Origin: Pseudoflavonifractor sp. An85 | Lineage (GTDB): Bacteria > Bacillota > Clostridia > Oscillospirales > Oscillospiraceae | Length of the DNA stretch: 64,000 bases | Assembly: GCF_002161235.1 (NCBI RefSeq) | Contig: NZ_NFHE01000007.1 | Coordinates: 1-64,000, forward strand | Reading direction: 5' to 3' | Shown here: positions 49,445 through 57,195 of the stretch, piece after piece | Numbering within the stretch: position 1 is the first letter of the stretch | How the letters are laid out: every line of letters begins with the position of its first letter | Notes under the pieces: model-generated | What the model saw: the letters and a program-made list of their open reading frames with translations, nothing else | What the model was told of the DNA's origin: nothing | Databases searched by the model: none | Position numbers and translations under genes: made by a program

Positions 49445-50626
49445 ATGTCTGTATCCGTCATTCCATACATTCCCGAATTCATCACCGTGCACCTGGGCCA
49501 ACCCAGTCAGCAGGCTGAAAATGTCACCGTCACCTTTCCCGACTACATCAAAAATGTGGCCTCCAGCGAGGTCTATCCCACCTGGAAGGAAGAAGCACTC
49601 AAAGCCAACATTCTGGCTCAAATCTCCTTTGCCCTCAACCGGGTGTACACGGAGTTCTACCCCAGCCGCGGCTATGACTTCGACATCACCAGCGAGACCC
49701 AAAACGACCAGAAGTTCATCAAGGGCCGGAGCACCTTTGAAAACATCGACCGACTGGTGGACGACATGTTCACCACCTACATCCGCCGGGTAGGCTTTGT
49801 GGAACCTCTGGCTGCTAAATTCTGCAACGGCACCACCTCTACCTGCGATGGGCTTTCCCAGTGGGGCAGCGAGGCGCTGGCCCAAGAGGGCGAGGACTAT
49901 ATGTCCATTTTGCGCCGCTACTATGGCAATGACATCGAGCTGGTCAACGACGCCCCCATTCGGGACGTCCCCAACTCCTACCCGGGTTATCCGCTGCGGC
50001 AGGGCACCACCGGGGAGGACGTGGTGGTGCTCCAAGCCATGCTCAACCGCATCGGCCAGAACTACCCCGCCATTCCCCGCTTAACCCAGGTGGATGGTAT
50101 CTTCGGTCCCAAAACCGAGGAGGCGGTTCGGGTATTTCAATCCGTGTTTGGCCTCAGCGTGGACGGCATTGTGGGGCGGGCTACCTGGTATAAGCTGGTG
50201 TTCCTCTATGTGGCGGTAACCAAACTCTCCGAGCTGGTCAGCGAAGGACAGAGCTTCACCCAAGTGCAAGGCCCCTCCGGCATTCAAGTGCTGCGCCAAG
50301 GAGACCGAGGCCCGGCGGTTTCCGCCCTGCAATTCTTCCTCTCCCTCATTGGGCAGTATTCCTTCACTCTGCCCATGCTGGACATCGACGGCATTTTCGG
50401 CCCTAAAACCCGCCAGGCCGTAGAACAGGCCCAAAAAAACTTTGGCCTGCCGGTGACGGGCGTGGTGAACAATGCCACCTGGCTGAACATTTACGACGAG
50501 TACAAGGGGATTGCCACCACCTCCCTGGCCGATGCCAACCTTCCCCTCTCCCCCTCGGAGATTGAAAATCAGTTCCAAGCCGGGCAATTCCCCGGCTACT
50601 CTCTCACCTACGGCACCAACGATTAA
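49445..50626 (+). CDS. SleC-like spore cortex-lytic enzyme, SpoIID plus two peptidoglycan-binding domains
   Basis: A 393-residue protein. IPYIPEFITVHLGQPSQQAE begins a SpoIID/LytB-type domain (about 1-175) with DYIKNVASSEVYPTWKEEAL (catalytic Glu region of SpoIID lytic transglycosylases) and GLSQWGSEALAQEGEDYMSI. Two PG_binding_1 repeats follow (about 180-250 and 285-355), each with DGIFGPKT and WxxL/I. This matches SleC except that the pro-domain is in the preceding gene. It should hydrolyse spore cortex during germination. No csp protease gene is in the window. AGGAGG precedes the ATG. Confidence 0.82.
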   Translation: MSVSVIPYIPEFITVHLGQPSQQAENVTVTFPDYIKNVASSEVYPTWKEEALKANILAQISFALNRVYTEFYPSRGYDFDITSETQNDQKFIKGRSTFENIDRLVDDMFTTYIRRVGFVEPLAAKFCNGTTSTCDGLSQWGSEALAQEGEDYMSILRRYYGNDIELVNDAPIRDVPNSYPGYPLRQGTTGEDVVVLQAMLNRIGQNYPAIPRLTQVDGIFGPKTEEAVRVFQSVFGLSVDGIVGRATWYKLVFLYVAVTKLSELVSEGQSFTQVQGPSGIQVLRQGDRGPAVSALQFFLSLIGQYSFTLPMLDIDGIFGPKTRQAVEQAQKNFGLPVTGVVNNATWLNIYDEYKGIATTSLADANLPLSPSEIENQFQAGQFPGYSLTYGTND

Positions 50627-50640
50627 GGAGGTAAGCGCAG

Positions 50641-51150
50641 ATGGAATTGAACCTGACCGGCGCCCCGGTGCGTGACGTGCAACATATGCTCAACGTGATC
50701 TCCCTGACCCATCCAGCCCTTCCCCGGCTGGTGGAGGACGGGGTATTCGGGGAGCGCACCTTGGAGGCAGTGATGATTTTCCAGCGGGACTTCGGCCTGC
50801 CCGTCACGGGTGAAGTAGACTACGCCACCTGGTTGGCCCTGCGGGTACAGGCCGACCTCATCGCCCTGCGGGACGGTGCCCCTACTCCTCTGCAAATCAT
50901 CTCCCCTCAGTTTGTCCCCACCCCCACTGGTTCCCCGGAGTGGGCTTTTGTACGCACCATTTTTTCCGCCCTCTCCTCCACCTTAAATAATTTTCAGCAA
51001 GATCCGGCTGCCGACACGGAGAATTTGAAGCTATTACAAGAACTGGCTCAGCTACCTGTCACGGGCACGTTGGACCGCCCCACCTGGAGTATTTTGGTGC
51101 GGCTCTACCACGCCCTGGTGGTGCGGAAGGCGCTGTCATCCCCTGCGTAA
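50641..51150 (+). CDS. Peptidoglycan-binding domain protein
   Basis: A 169-residue protein with two PG_binding_1-like units: one at about 8-65 (DVQHMLNVISLTHPALPRLV, DGVFGERTLEAV, GEVDYATWLAL) and a weaker one at about 100-160 (TENLKLLQELAQLPVTGTLD, RPTWSILVRLY). It lacks a signal peptide and a catalytic domain. It follows the SleC-like gene by 14 nt behind GGAGG, so it is presumably packaged with it in the spore. Confidence 0.8.
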   Translation: MELNLTGAPVRDVQHMLNVISLTHPALPRLVEDGVFGERTLEAVMIFQRDFGLPVTGEVDYATWLALRVQADLIALRDGAPTPLQIISPQFVPTPTGSPEWAFVRTIFSALSSTLNNFQQDPAADTENLKLLQELAQLPVTGTLDRPTWSILVRLYHALVVRKALSSPA

Positions 51151-51165
51151 TCCAACAGGTTTTCC

Positions 51166-51194
51166 TTGTAAGCGTCCGCCTTTTTCGGTATAAT
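51166..51194 (+). promoter_or_regulatory. Promoter of the DUF4364-PF06541 operon
   Basis: TTGTAA (51166-51171), 17-nt spacer, TATAAT (51189-51194). The leader begins with the small hairpin GAGCAGTCC/GGACTGCTC (about 51199-51221). Confidence 0.65.
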
Positions 51195-51246
51195 ATAAGA
51201 GCAGTCCTGTGGACTGCTCCATCCCAAGAAAGGCAGGAACCAAACC

Positions 51247-51795
51247 ATGGCCCGTTTTGGATTTATACACAGCAAATTGGATATCAAATTGCTCATCCTC
51301 TATATTCTGACCCGTGTGGCCGCCCCCATCGACTTTGCCACTCTCACGGATCTGGTGATGTGCGACGATGGGGTGGACTACTTCGTCTTTGCTGAAGCGG
51401 TTTCCGAGCTGCTGGACAGCGGACATCTGGTGCGAGAGGGCGACTTCTATGCCCCCACCGACAAAGGCCGCCGCAACTGCGCCGACGGTGAAAGCAGCCT
51501 CTCCCCCGTCATCCGCCAGCGTTGCGACCAGCGTCTGGCCCCCTTCAACGCCGCCCTCAAGCGGAAAGCCCAGGTGCGCAGCCAAGTAGACCCGTCCCCG
51601 GACGGAACCTTCTACACGGTGCGCCTGATGCTGGACGACGACCGAGACAATCTGTTCACCCTCTCTCTGCTCACCGCAACCCGGGAAGAGGGAGAGGATA
51701 TTGCGCAGCGGTTCACCCAACACCCGGACCGCATCTACAATGGAGTTCTGGGGGTGCTGCTCACCGACCCGGATCAGAGAGGTGAAACTACTTGA
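51247..51795 (+). CDS. DUF4364 family protein
   Basis: A 182-residue protein. MARFGFIHSKLDIKLLILYI is the characteristic DUF4364 start, and the N-terminal ~75 residues look like a winged helix (DFATLTDLVMCDDGVDYFVF, ELLDSGHLVREGD). The C-terminal half is an alpha/beta region ending LLTDPDQRG. The family occurs in Clostridia and is suspected to regulate transcription, without proof. It overlaps the following membrane protein gene by 4 nt. Confidence 0.85.
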   Translation: MARFGFIHSKLDIKLLILYILTRVAAPIDFATLTDLVMCDDGVDYFVFAEAVSELLDSGHLVREGDFYAPTDKGRRNCADGESSLSPVIRQRCDQRLAPFNAALKRKAQVRSQVDPSPDGTFYTVRLMLDDDRDNLFTLSLLTATREEGEDIAQRFTQHPDRIYNGVLGVLLTDPDQRGETT

Positions 51796-52598
51796 CCATT
51801 TTGGGATATCCCATCCAAGCCCTGGTGCTTTACTTCATCTTCTATTCCTTTTTGGGGTGGCTCATGGAGACTTGTTATTGTTCCATTCTCCAGCGCCGCC
51901 TGGTGGACCGCGGCTTTCTCTATGGCCCGGTGTGCCCCATTTATGGAGCCGGTGTGACCCTGATGATTCTCTTCTTCACCCCCTTAAAAAGCCACCTGCT
52001 CCTGTTCTATGTCACCGCCGTGGTGGTGATGACTTCCTGGGAGTACTTTGTGGCATGGGTGCTGGAGACCACCACCCACGTGCGCTACTGGGATTACTCC
52101 AACTACCGCTTCAACATCAAAGGTCGTGTGTGTCTGTGGGTCGCTCTGGTGTGGGGCGTGTTGTCCTATGTGGTGATTTTCTGGATTCACCCCCCGGTGG
52201 AGCGACTCTATGAGTCCATGGCCCCTTGGCTGGTAAACACCCTGTGTATCACATTGCTGATTCTACTGCTGGTGGACGCCGCGCTCACCATCCGGCATCT
52301 GGCCCTGGTGTCTCAGCTGGTTGTCAAACTGGCTGCTGCCCGGGACGAAGCCCAGGTGCAGTTCTCTCTGGGCAAGGCCGAGCTGGGCCAAATGCTGGAG
52401 TCCCAGTCCGCTTCCCTGCGTAGCAGTTACAGCCAGCAAATCGCCCGTTTGGAGCGTTACTCCCGCTCCTTCCGGCGCAAATATTCCAACATGCACCTCA
52501 CCAGCCGGTATGCCAGCTTGTCCGAGGACTTGAAGGCCACTGCCGCTGCCGCCCGCAAGGAACTGATGAAAAAACGGGAAGCCCGAAAAAAGAAGTAA
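51792..52598 (+). CDS. Single-domain PF06541 membrane protein with basic coiled tail
   Basis: A 268-residue protein that starts with TTG 51792, inside the end of the DUF4364 gene. Residues 1-170 carry one PF06541 module: LVLYFIFYSFLGWLMETCYC, LYGPVCPIYGAGVTLMILFF, VAWVLETTTHVRYWDYSNY. About 95 residues of charged, helical sequence follow, ending in a Lys/Arg-rich tail (KELMKKREARKKK) that is probably cytoplasmic. Function unknown. GAGAGGTG lies upstream. It is the short relative of the two-module protein at 46491. Confidence 0.8.
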   Translation: MTILGYPIQALVLYFIFYSFLGWLMETCYCSILQRRLVDRGFLYGPVCPIYGAGVTLMILFFTPLKSHLLLFYVTAVVVMTSWEYFVAWVLETTTHVRYWDYSNYRFNIKGRVCLWVALVWGVLSYVVIFWIHPPVERLYESMAPWLVNTLCITLLILLLVDAALTIRHLALVSQLVVKLAAARDEAQVQFSLGKAELGQMLESQSASLRSSYSQQIARLERYSRSFRRKYSNMHLTSRYASLSEDLKATAAAARKELMKKREARKKK

Positions 52599-52636
52599 AA
52601 AAGATAGCCGCTGCTTGCGCAGCGGCTATCTTTTTT
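52597..52636. terminator. Bidirectional terminator between the PF06541 and CBM9-like genes
   Basis: An 18-bp stem AAAAAAGATAGCCGCTGC with its complement around TTGC, between convergent genes. Confidence 0.92.
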
Positions 52637-52637
52637 C

Positions 52638-53234
52638 TTATTCAAAGATCAGGGTTCCGAAATCCCCACGCCGGTGGTAGTCCGGCTTGTCGCATTCCAG
52701 CGGGGACCAGGCCAGATAGTGGGGGTGATCCGTCTCATCTCCACACTTGTAGAAGTTGGCGTGGCACTCTCCCTCCCAGGCAAAGCCGGGGAAGTAGCGG
52801 CCCACAAACTCTGCCGGAATGGAGAACTGAATGCCCCAGGCATCCTCGCTCTGCCAGCTCTGGGGGCAGAACAGCTCCTCCATCTTTTTCACGATCTGGC
52901 GCACTCGTGTGGGGCGAGCGCCGCCAAAGCCCAGATTCAGAGCCTTGAGGGGATTCCACTCAAAGTTGAAATACCGGGGGTCCTCCGCCACAGGGGCAAA
53001 GAAAAACTCCAGGCAGCTGTCGTTGCACACCTGGTCCAACGTTCCGGTAAGGGTGGCCCGGATATGGGTCTCCTCTGCGCCCAGGCGCACATACAGCTTC
53101 TCTCCGTCATGGCACAGCTGCGCCCAGGCCTTTACCCCTGCCGGCTCCAGCCAGCCAGTCTCCTTCAGGTCCACACGGAGAATATCATCCCAATGCTGGC
53201 CGTCACCACGGCACACACGATAGGTCTCTTTCAT
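52638..53234 (-). CDS. Carbohydrate-binding family 9-like protein
   Basis: A 198-residue beta-rich protein: WLEPAGVKAWAQLCHDGEKLYVRL, CNDSCLEFFFAPVAEDPRYF and NFEWNPLKALNLGFG match the CBM9-like/DOMON fold used as a stand-alone domain in gut bacteria. There is no signal peptide, so it is cytoplasmic as read. The ligand is unknown. ATG 53234 is taken because the earlier TTG touches the GGGAG sequence. Confidence 0.75.
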   Translation of the reverse strand: MKETYRVCRGDGQHWDDILRVDLKETGWLEPAGVKAWAQLCHDGEKLYVRLGAEETHIRATLTGTLDQVCNDSCLEFFFAPVAEDPRYFNFEWNPLKALNLGFGGARPTRVRQIVKKMEELFCPQSWQSEDAWGIQFSIPAEFVGRYFPGFAWEGECHANFYKCGDETDHPHYLAWSPLECDKPDYHRRGDFGTLIFE

Positions 53235-53261
53235 TGTTCGGTTCAACTCCCATTTCGGTAT

Positions 53262-53618
53262 TCATTCGTCGAAAGCACCTTGCGCCTCCATGTAGTAGCA
53301 GATAATATCCACAAATTCACCGGTAGTGGGCTTGACCCGGATGGGAAATCCGGCCATCTCCCGCAACCGTTCCTGATCCCCTTTGTTCCACTGTTGGTCT
53401 CGAATCAGGCGTAGATTTCGTTCCACCGTAGAGGGAGTAGCTTGGTCAAAGTGGGCGGCCACCTCCGGGTAAAGCCCCTTGGTAATACGCCGCAGCAATT
53501 CCGGGTTGCGGTGCGCCAATTCCACCGCACACACCAGTTGACGCATGGACAGGGAATCCCCAAGCAGACCCATGGAGCGCAAAATTTCCCGAATGGCCCG
53601 TTGCTGATTCAATGTCAT
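53262..53618 (-). CDS. Stand-alone Spo0A C-terminal DNA-binding domain protein
   Basis: A 118-residue protein. AIREILRSMGLLGDSLSMRQ, LLRRITKGLYPEVAAHF and TPSTVERNLRLIRDQQWNKG follow the Spo0A effector domain closely, including the L-x-x-x-x-LYP-x-(I/V)-A and S-x-VER recognition-helix motifs. No receiver domain precedes it, so it cannot be controlled by phosphorylation as Spo0A is. The tail (FPIRVKPTTGEFVDIICYYM) resembles the end of Spo0A-like proteins. It may compete for or modulate 0A-box promoters. Tandem 0A-like boxes lie 80-96 nt upstream. Confidence 0.82.
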   Translation of the reverse strand: MTLNQQRAIREILRSMGLLGDSLSMRQLVCAVELAHRNPELLRRITKGLYPEVAAHFDQATPSTVERNLRLIRDQQWNKGDQERLREMAGFPIRVKPTTGEFVDIICYYMEAQGAFDE

Positions 53619-53685
53619 CCCACCTTCCAATTCTCTTTTTGCTCACTCCCATTTTACTATATTCTGGTGGAAAACAAAAGAAATT

Positions 53686-54366
53686 TCATTCTGATATTTC
53701 GACGTGATTCGACACACCCCTTTGTTTGACCAAAGCCACAATACGAGATGTTCCCAGCCGCGTGGCACCCAGCTCCAAAAACGCAGCTCCATCCTCCAGG
53801 GAAGCGATGCCTCCAGCCGCCTTTACCTGCACTTTATCTCCCACATGGGCACGCAGTAAGGCCACATCTTCTGGCGTAGCGCCCCCGTCGGCAAAACCTG
53901 TGGAGGTTTTGATGAAGTCCGCTCCGCTCTCTGTCACCAGCTCACACAACTTCACCTTCTCCTCCTGGGTCAGCTGGCAGGTCTCCACGATCACTTTGAG
54001 CACCTTGTCCCCACACGCCGCCTTGACCGCCTGGATTTCCTCCAGAATATCCTGCCAGCGGCCATCCTTCACCCAACCCAGATTCACCACCATGTCGATC
54101 TCACAGGCACCGTTTGCAATGGCATCCCGGGTTTCAAACACTTTCACAGCAGTGGTAGAGTAGCCGTTGGGAAATCCAATTACGGTACACACCGGGAGCT
54201 TATCCCCCAGGTACTTGGCTGCCTGCTCCACATGGCTGGGCGGAATACACACCGAGGCGCAGCCATAGGCCATCCCGTCGACGCACAGTTGGCGAATTTC
54301 TTCCCAAGTGGCGGTGGTGCGCAACAGGGTGTGGTCCACACAGGCCAATATGCGCGTTTCATCCAT
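53686..54366 (-). CDS. deoC: Deoxyribose-phosphate aldolase
   Basis: A 226-residue class I aldolase. [16 protein letters not shown] begins the barrel. KVIVETC and [17 protein letters not shown] contain the two lysines, the second being the Schiff-base residue, and [12 protein letters not shown] is the phosphate-binding stretch. It splits 2-deoxyribose-5-phosphate into glyceraldehyde-3-phosphate and acetaldehyde. ATG 54366 has GGGAGG 8 nt upstream. The C-terminal VSNHVEISE is an unconserved extension, and its codons hold the 0A-like boxes. Confidence 0.94.
   Translation of the reverse strand: MDETRILACVDHTLLRTTATWEEIRQLCVDGMAYGCASVCIPPSHVEQAAKYLGDKLPVCTVIGFPNGYSTTAVKVFETRDAIANGACEIDMVVNLGWVKDGRWQDILEEIQAVKAACGDKVLKVIVETCQLTQEEKVKLCELVTESGADFIKTSTGFADGGATPEDVALLRAHVGDKVQVKAAGGIASLEDGAAFLELGATRLGTSRIVALVKQRGVSNHVEISE
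53698..53714 (-). promoter_or_regulatory. Tandem 0A-like boxes
   Basis: On the minus strand TGTCGAATCACGTCGAA contains a perfect TGTCGAA and, exactly 10 nt later, CGTCGAA. Head-to-tail boxes at 10-nt spacing are the geometry of Spo0A binding in Bacillus. They overlap the last codons of deoC and lie upstream of the Spo0A-like gene. Confidence 0.5.
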
Positions 54367-54443
54367 CTCTCTCACCTCCCTTATCGTTTTCTTTCCCCTC
54401 CATCATACCCTGCTGCCTGCCCCATTGCAAGAGGATTTCCCCC

Positions 54444-54513
54444 TGCACTTAACCATTAGTTGATTTTACTCAAGATTTCCTCCATTGCACTCAACCACTG
54501 TTTTCCATATAAT
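54444..54513 (+). promoter_or_regulatory. Promoter and direct-repeat operator of the XRE-ABC operon
   Basis: TTGCAC (54485-54490), 17-nt spacer and TATAAT (54508-54513). The 12-mer TGCACTYAACCA occurs at 54444-54455 and 54486-54497, exactly 42 nt apart (four helical turns), the second overlapping the -35 element. Probably the binding sites of the XRE protein encoded next. Confidence 0.6.
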
Positions 54514-54542
54514 ACAACCACGAAGCGAATGGAGGAATCTTT

Positions 54543-55448
54543 ATGAACCAACCTTTGAGCGCCACCATCACACGCCTGCGCAAAGAGCGAGGGTTGACCC
54601 AAGAGCAGCTGGGCCAGCTGGTGGGTGTATCCGCCCAGGCAGTGAGCAAATGGGAAAAGGGCGGAGCCCCGGACGTGGAACTACTCCCTGTGCTGGCAGA
54701 CCGTCTGGGGGTGAGCATCGACACCCTGTTTGGCCGGGCAGACCCGTCCACTGCCGACATGAACACTCAATTTCAACATTGGCTATTGTCCACGCCTGTC
54801 AAACAGCGTTTCTCTGCCCTATTTGAACTGCTGGCAGTATCTTCGCCCTACCTGGGTAGCAACTTGATGGGCTCCGGCATCATCCCGTCCATTTCGGTGC
54901 AGTCCACATGCTATATTGACGAAATCATTCCTGACTCTCCTTCTCCCACCCCCACCTGGCTCCGTGCTTATGTCACCACAGAGGAAGGCTTGGCTCTCGG
55001 GGTGCTGGCCGAGGACTTCCCCCTCTTTTTTCTCATGCCAGAGCCTGTAAAAGGCTACCAGAGCAACCTTCCAGATCCAGAACGATGCCGGAAACTATTT
55101 GCCGCCTTGGCCCTCCCCGGCGCTTTGGAAATTCTCCTGTATCTCCACGGGCGAGAGGGAAGCTTCTACCACCCCTCTGCCATTGCCAAGCACACTAAAC
55201 TGCCCTTGGATGATGTACTGGCAGCCCTCCCCAAAATGGCAGACTGCGAACTGCTGAAGAAGAGGGATTTGGAACTGGAGGACGGCCCCACCCAGGTCTA
55301 CACCCTTCACAACAATTTTTCCTTCATTCCCTTCCTGTTCTTGGCCCGATGGGTCATGCAGCCAGAGGATGCCTATGTATTCGCCTGTGATACCCGTGAT
55401 CGCCCCATTCTCACCCCGCCCCCAGAGAAAAAGGAGAACCAATCATGA
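54543..55448 (+). CDS. XRE-family regulator with C-terminal effector domain
   Basis: A 301-residue protein. An N-terminal Cro/CI helix-turn-helix (ITRLRKERGLTQEQLGQLVG, AQAVSKWEKGGAPD) is followed by about 230 residues including a possible second winged-helix region (HPSAIAKHTKLPLDDVLAAL, ADCELLKKRDLELED). GGAGG precedes the ATG. Its stop overlaps the start of an ABC exporter gene by 4 nt, so it is the likely local regulator of that exporter. The signal is unknown. Confidence 0.85.
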   Translation: MNQPLSATITRLRKERGLTQEQLGQLVGVSAQAVSKWEKGGAPDVELLPVLADRLGVSIDTLFGRADPSTADMNTQFQHWLLSTPVKQRFSALFELLAVSSPYLGSNLMGSGIIPSISVQSTCYIDEIIPDSPSPTPTWLRAYVTTEEGLALGVLAEDFPLFFLMPEPVKGYQSNLPDPERCRKLFAALALPGALEILLYLHGREGSFYHPSAIAKHTKLPLDDVLAALPKMADCELLKKRDLELEDGPTQVYTLHNNFSFIPFLFLARWVMQPEDAYVFACDTRDRPILTPPPEKKENQS

Positions 55449-57160
55449 AACAACAACCAGACTACAGCCTCTACACCCGGGCCATCTTCCGGGGCAACCG
55501 CCTGTCCTTTGCCGTGGCCCTGACCCTCATCAGCCTGGGTACCCTTTGGAATCTCATTGTCTCCTATCTGCTGGGACACATTCTGGATATCATGACCACC
55601 GGGAATTTGAAGCAGCTAGCCCACACCACCCTGTTCTGCTTGGGGTTATCCGCTGTGATCTTTCTCTCCCAGTTGGCCATGTACCGGGCCAAGAGCCGAT
55701 TTATCCACCGGGGACTGGCCCAGTACAAAGATTTGGCTTTCTCCCGCTTGTCCCAAAAGAGTATCCGTGCCTTTGCCCTGGAGAACACCGGGCGGTATCT
55801 CTCCGCCCTCACCAACGACACCAACTCCATCGAGGAGAACTACCTCAATCGTTCCTTTCTTCTCATTTCCGATGTACTGCTGTTCTTGGGCTCTCTGGGC
55901 ATGATGCTCTGGTACAGCTGGAAGCTGGCCCTGGCCGCCATCCTGTTGAGCCTGATCCCCATCGCTGTCACTCTGGCCACAGGCGGAAAGCTGGCAACCC
56001 GAGAAAAGAATGTCAGCCAGCAAAACGAGGGCTATGTGGCCATGCTCAAAGACCTCCTCAGCGGCTTTTCCGTCATCAAATGCTTCAAGGCGGAGGCGCA
56101 GGTAATCTCCCGCTTTACCCAGGCCAACACCCAACTGGAACACGTCAAGGAAGGGCGCCGGTGGTTTGACTGTCTCATCACAGCTGCCGCCACCTGTCTG
56201 GGCTTCCTGGTCCAGTTCGGCATCTTTCTCTTTGGTGCCTATCTGGCCATCCGGGAGGAAATCACCCCTGGCACCGTGCTCATCATGGTCAACCTGTGCG
56301 GCTTGCTCCTCCAGCCTATCCAGACCGTACCCCAGTACTGGGCCAGCCGCAAGGCAGCCCTGGCCCTCATGGACAAGCTGATCCAGCTTACCGCCCAGAA
56401 TCAACAGGAGAGCGGCGTGACCATCCCTGCTACTCTGAGCCAGGCCATCATCCTGGACCACGTTTCCTTTGGCTATGAGCCGGACAAGCCGGTGCTGCGG
56501 GATGTCACCGCACAATTCCAGGCTGGGAAAACCTACGCCATTGTGGGCGGCTCCGGCTCCGGCAAGTCCACCCTTCTTCACCTGCTCATGGGGGCCAGCG
56601 GGGCATACACCGGATCCATTGCCGTGGATGGCACGGAACTACGGGAGGTGGATGCCAACAGCCTCTATGACCTGATGAGCCTCATCGGCCAGGATGTGTT
56701 TCTCTTTGACGACACCATCCGCAACAACCTGACCATGTTCCGCTCCTTTCCCCCTTCCCAGGTGGAGCAGGCGGTGAAGCGGTCCGGTCTGTCCCAGCTG
56801 CTGCAAGAGCGGGGCGAGGACTACCGCTGTGGGGAAAACGGTGTAAACCTGTCCGGCGGCGAAGGACAGCGCATCTCCATTGCCCGGTGCCTGCTGCGCG
56901 GCACCCCAGTGCTGCTGCTGGACGAGGCCACGGCCGCGTTGGATAACGCCACCGCCGCCGCCGTCACCCAATCCATCCTGGACCTGGAGGGCACCACCCG
57001 CATCGTGGTCACCCACCGGCTGGAGGCCCATCTCATGGCACAGTACGAGGAAATTTTCGTGCTGCGGGACGGATACATTCAGGAACAGGGCAGCTTTGCC
57101 CAACTGATGGACCAGAAAGGGTATTTCTACTCCCTGTTCACCCTGGCACAGCCTACATAA
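55445..57160 (+). CDS. ABC transporter, fused permease and ATPase
   Basis: A 571-residue half-transporter. Six helices lie in residues 20-300. The ATPase domain has Walker A GGSGSGKSTLLH, Q-loop SLIGQDVFLFDD, signature NLSGGEGQRIS, Walker B VLLLDEATAALD and the H-switch VTHRL, all intact, so it could work as a homodimer. Exported substrate unknown; bacteriocin, peptide and drug exporters share this layout. It is translationally coupled to the XRE regulator. Confidence 0.92.
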   Translation: MKQQPDYSLYTRAIFRGNRLSFAVALTLISLGTLWNLIVSYLLGHILDIMTTGNLKQLAHTTLFCLGLSAVIFLSQLAMYRAKSRFIHRGLAQYKDLAFSRLSQKSIRAFALENTGRYLSALTNDTNSIEENYLNRSFLLISDVLLFLGSLGMMLWYSWKLALAAILLSLIPIAVTLATGGKLATREKNVSQQNEGYVAMLKDLLSGFSVIKCFKAEAQVISRFTQANTQLEHVKEGRRWFDCLITAAATCLGFLVQFGIFLFGAYLAIREEITPGTVLIMVNLCGLLLQPIQTVPQYWASRKAALALMDKLIQLTAQNQQESGVTIPATLSQAIILDHVSFGYEPDKPVLRDVTAQFQAGKTYAIVGGSGSGKSTLLHLLMGASGAYTGSIAVDGTELREVDANSLYDLMSLIGQDVFLFDDTIRNNLTMFRSFPPSQVEQAVKRSGLSQLLQERGEDYRCGENGVNLSGGEGQRISIARCLLRGTPVLLLDEATAALDNATAAAVTQSILDLEGTTRIVVTHRLEAHLMAQYEEIFVLRDGYIQEQGSFAQLMDQKGYFYSLFTLAQPT

Positions 57161-57161
57161 C

Positions 57162-57195
57162 AAAAAGAACCCGGCTAGACCGGGTTCTTTTTTAT
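57162..57195. terminator. Bidirectional terminator between the ABC exporter and DUF362 genes
   Basis: AAAAAGAACCCGG pairs with CCGGGTTCTTTTT around CTAGA, between convergent genes; the stop codon of the DUF362 gene lies inside it. Confidence 0.92.
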
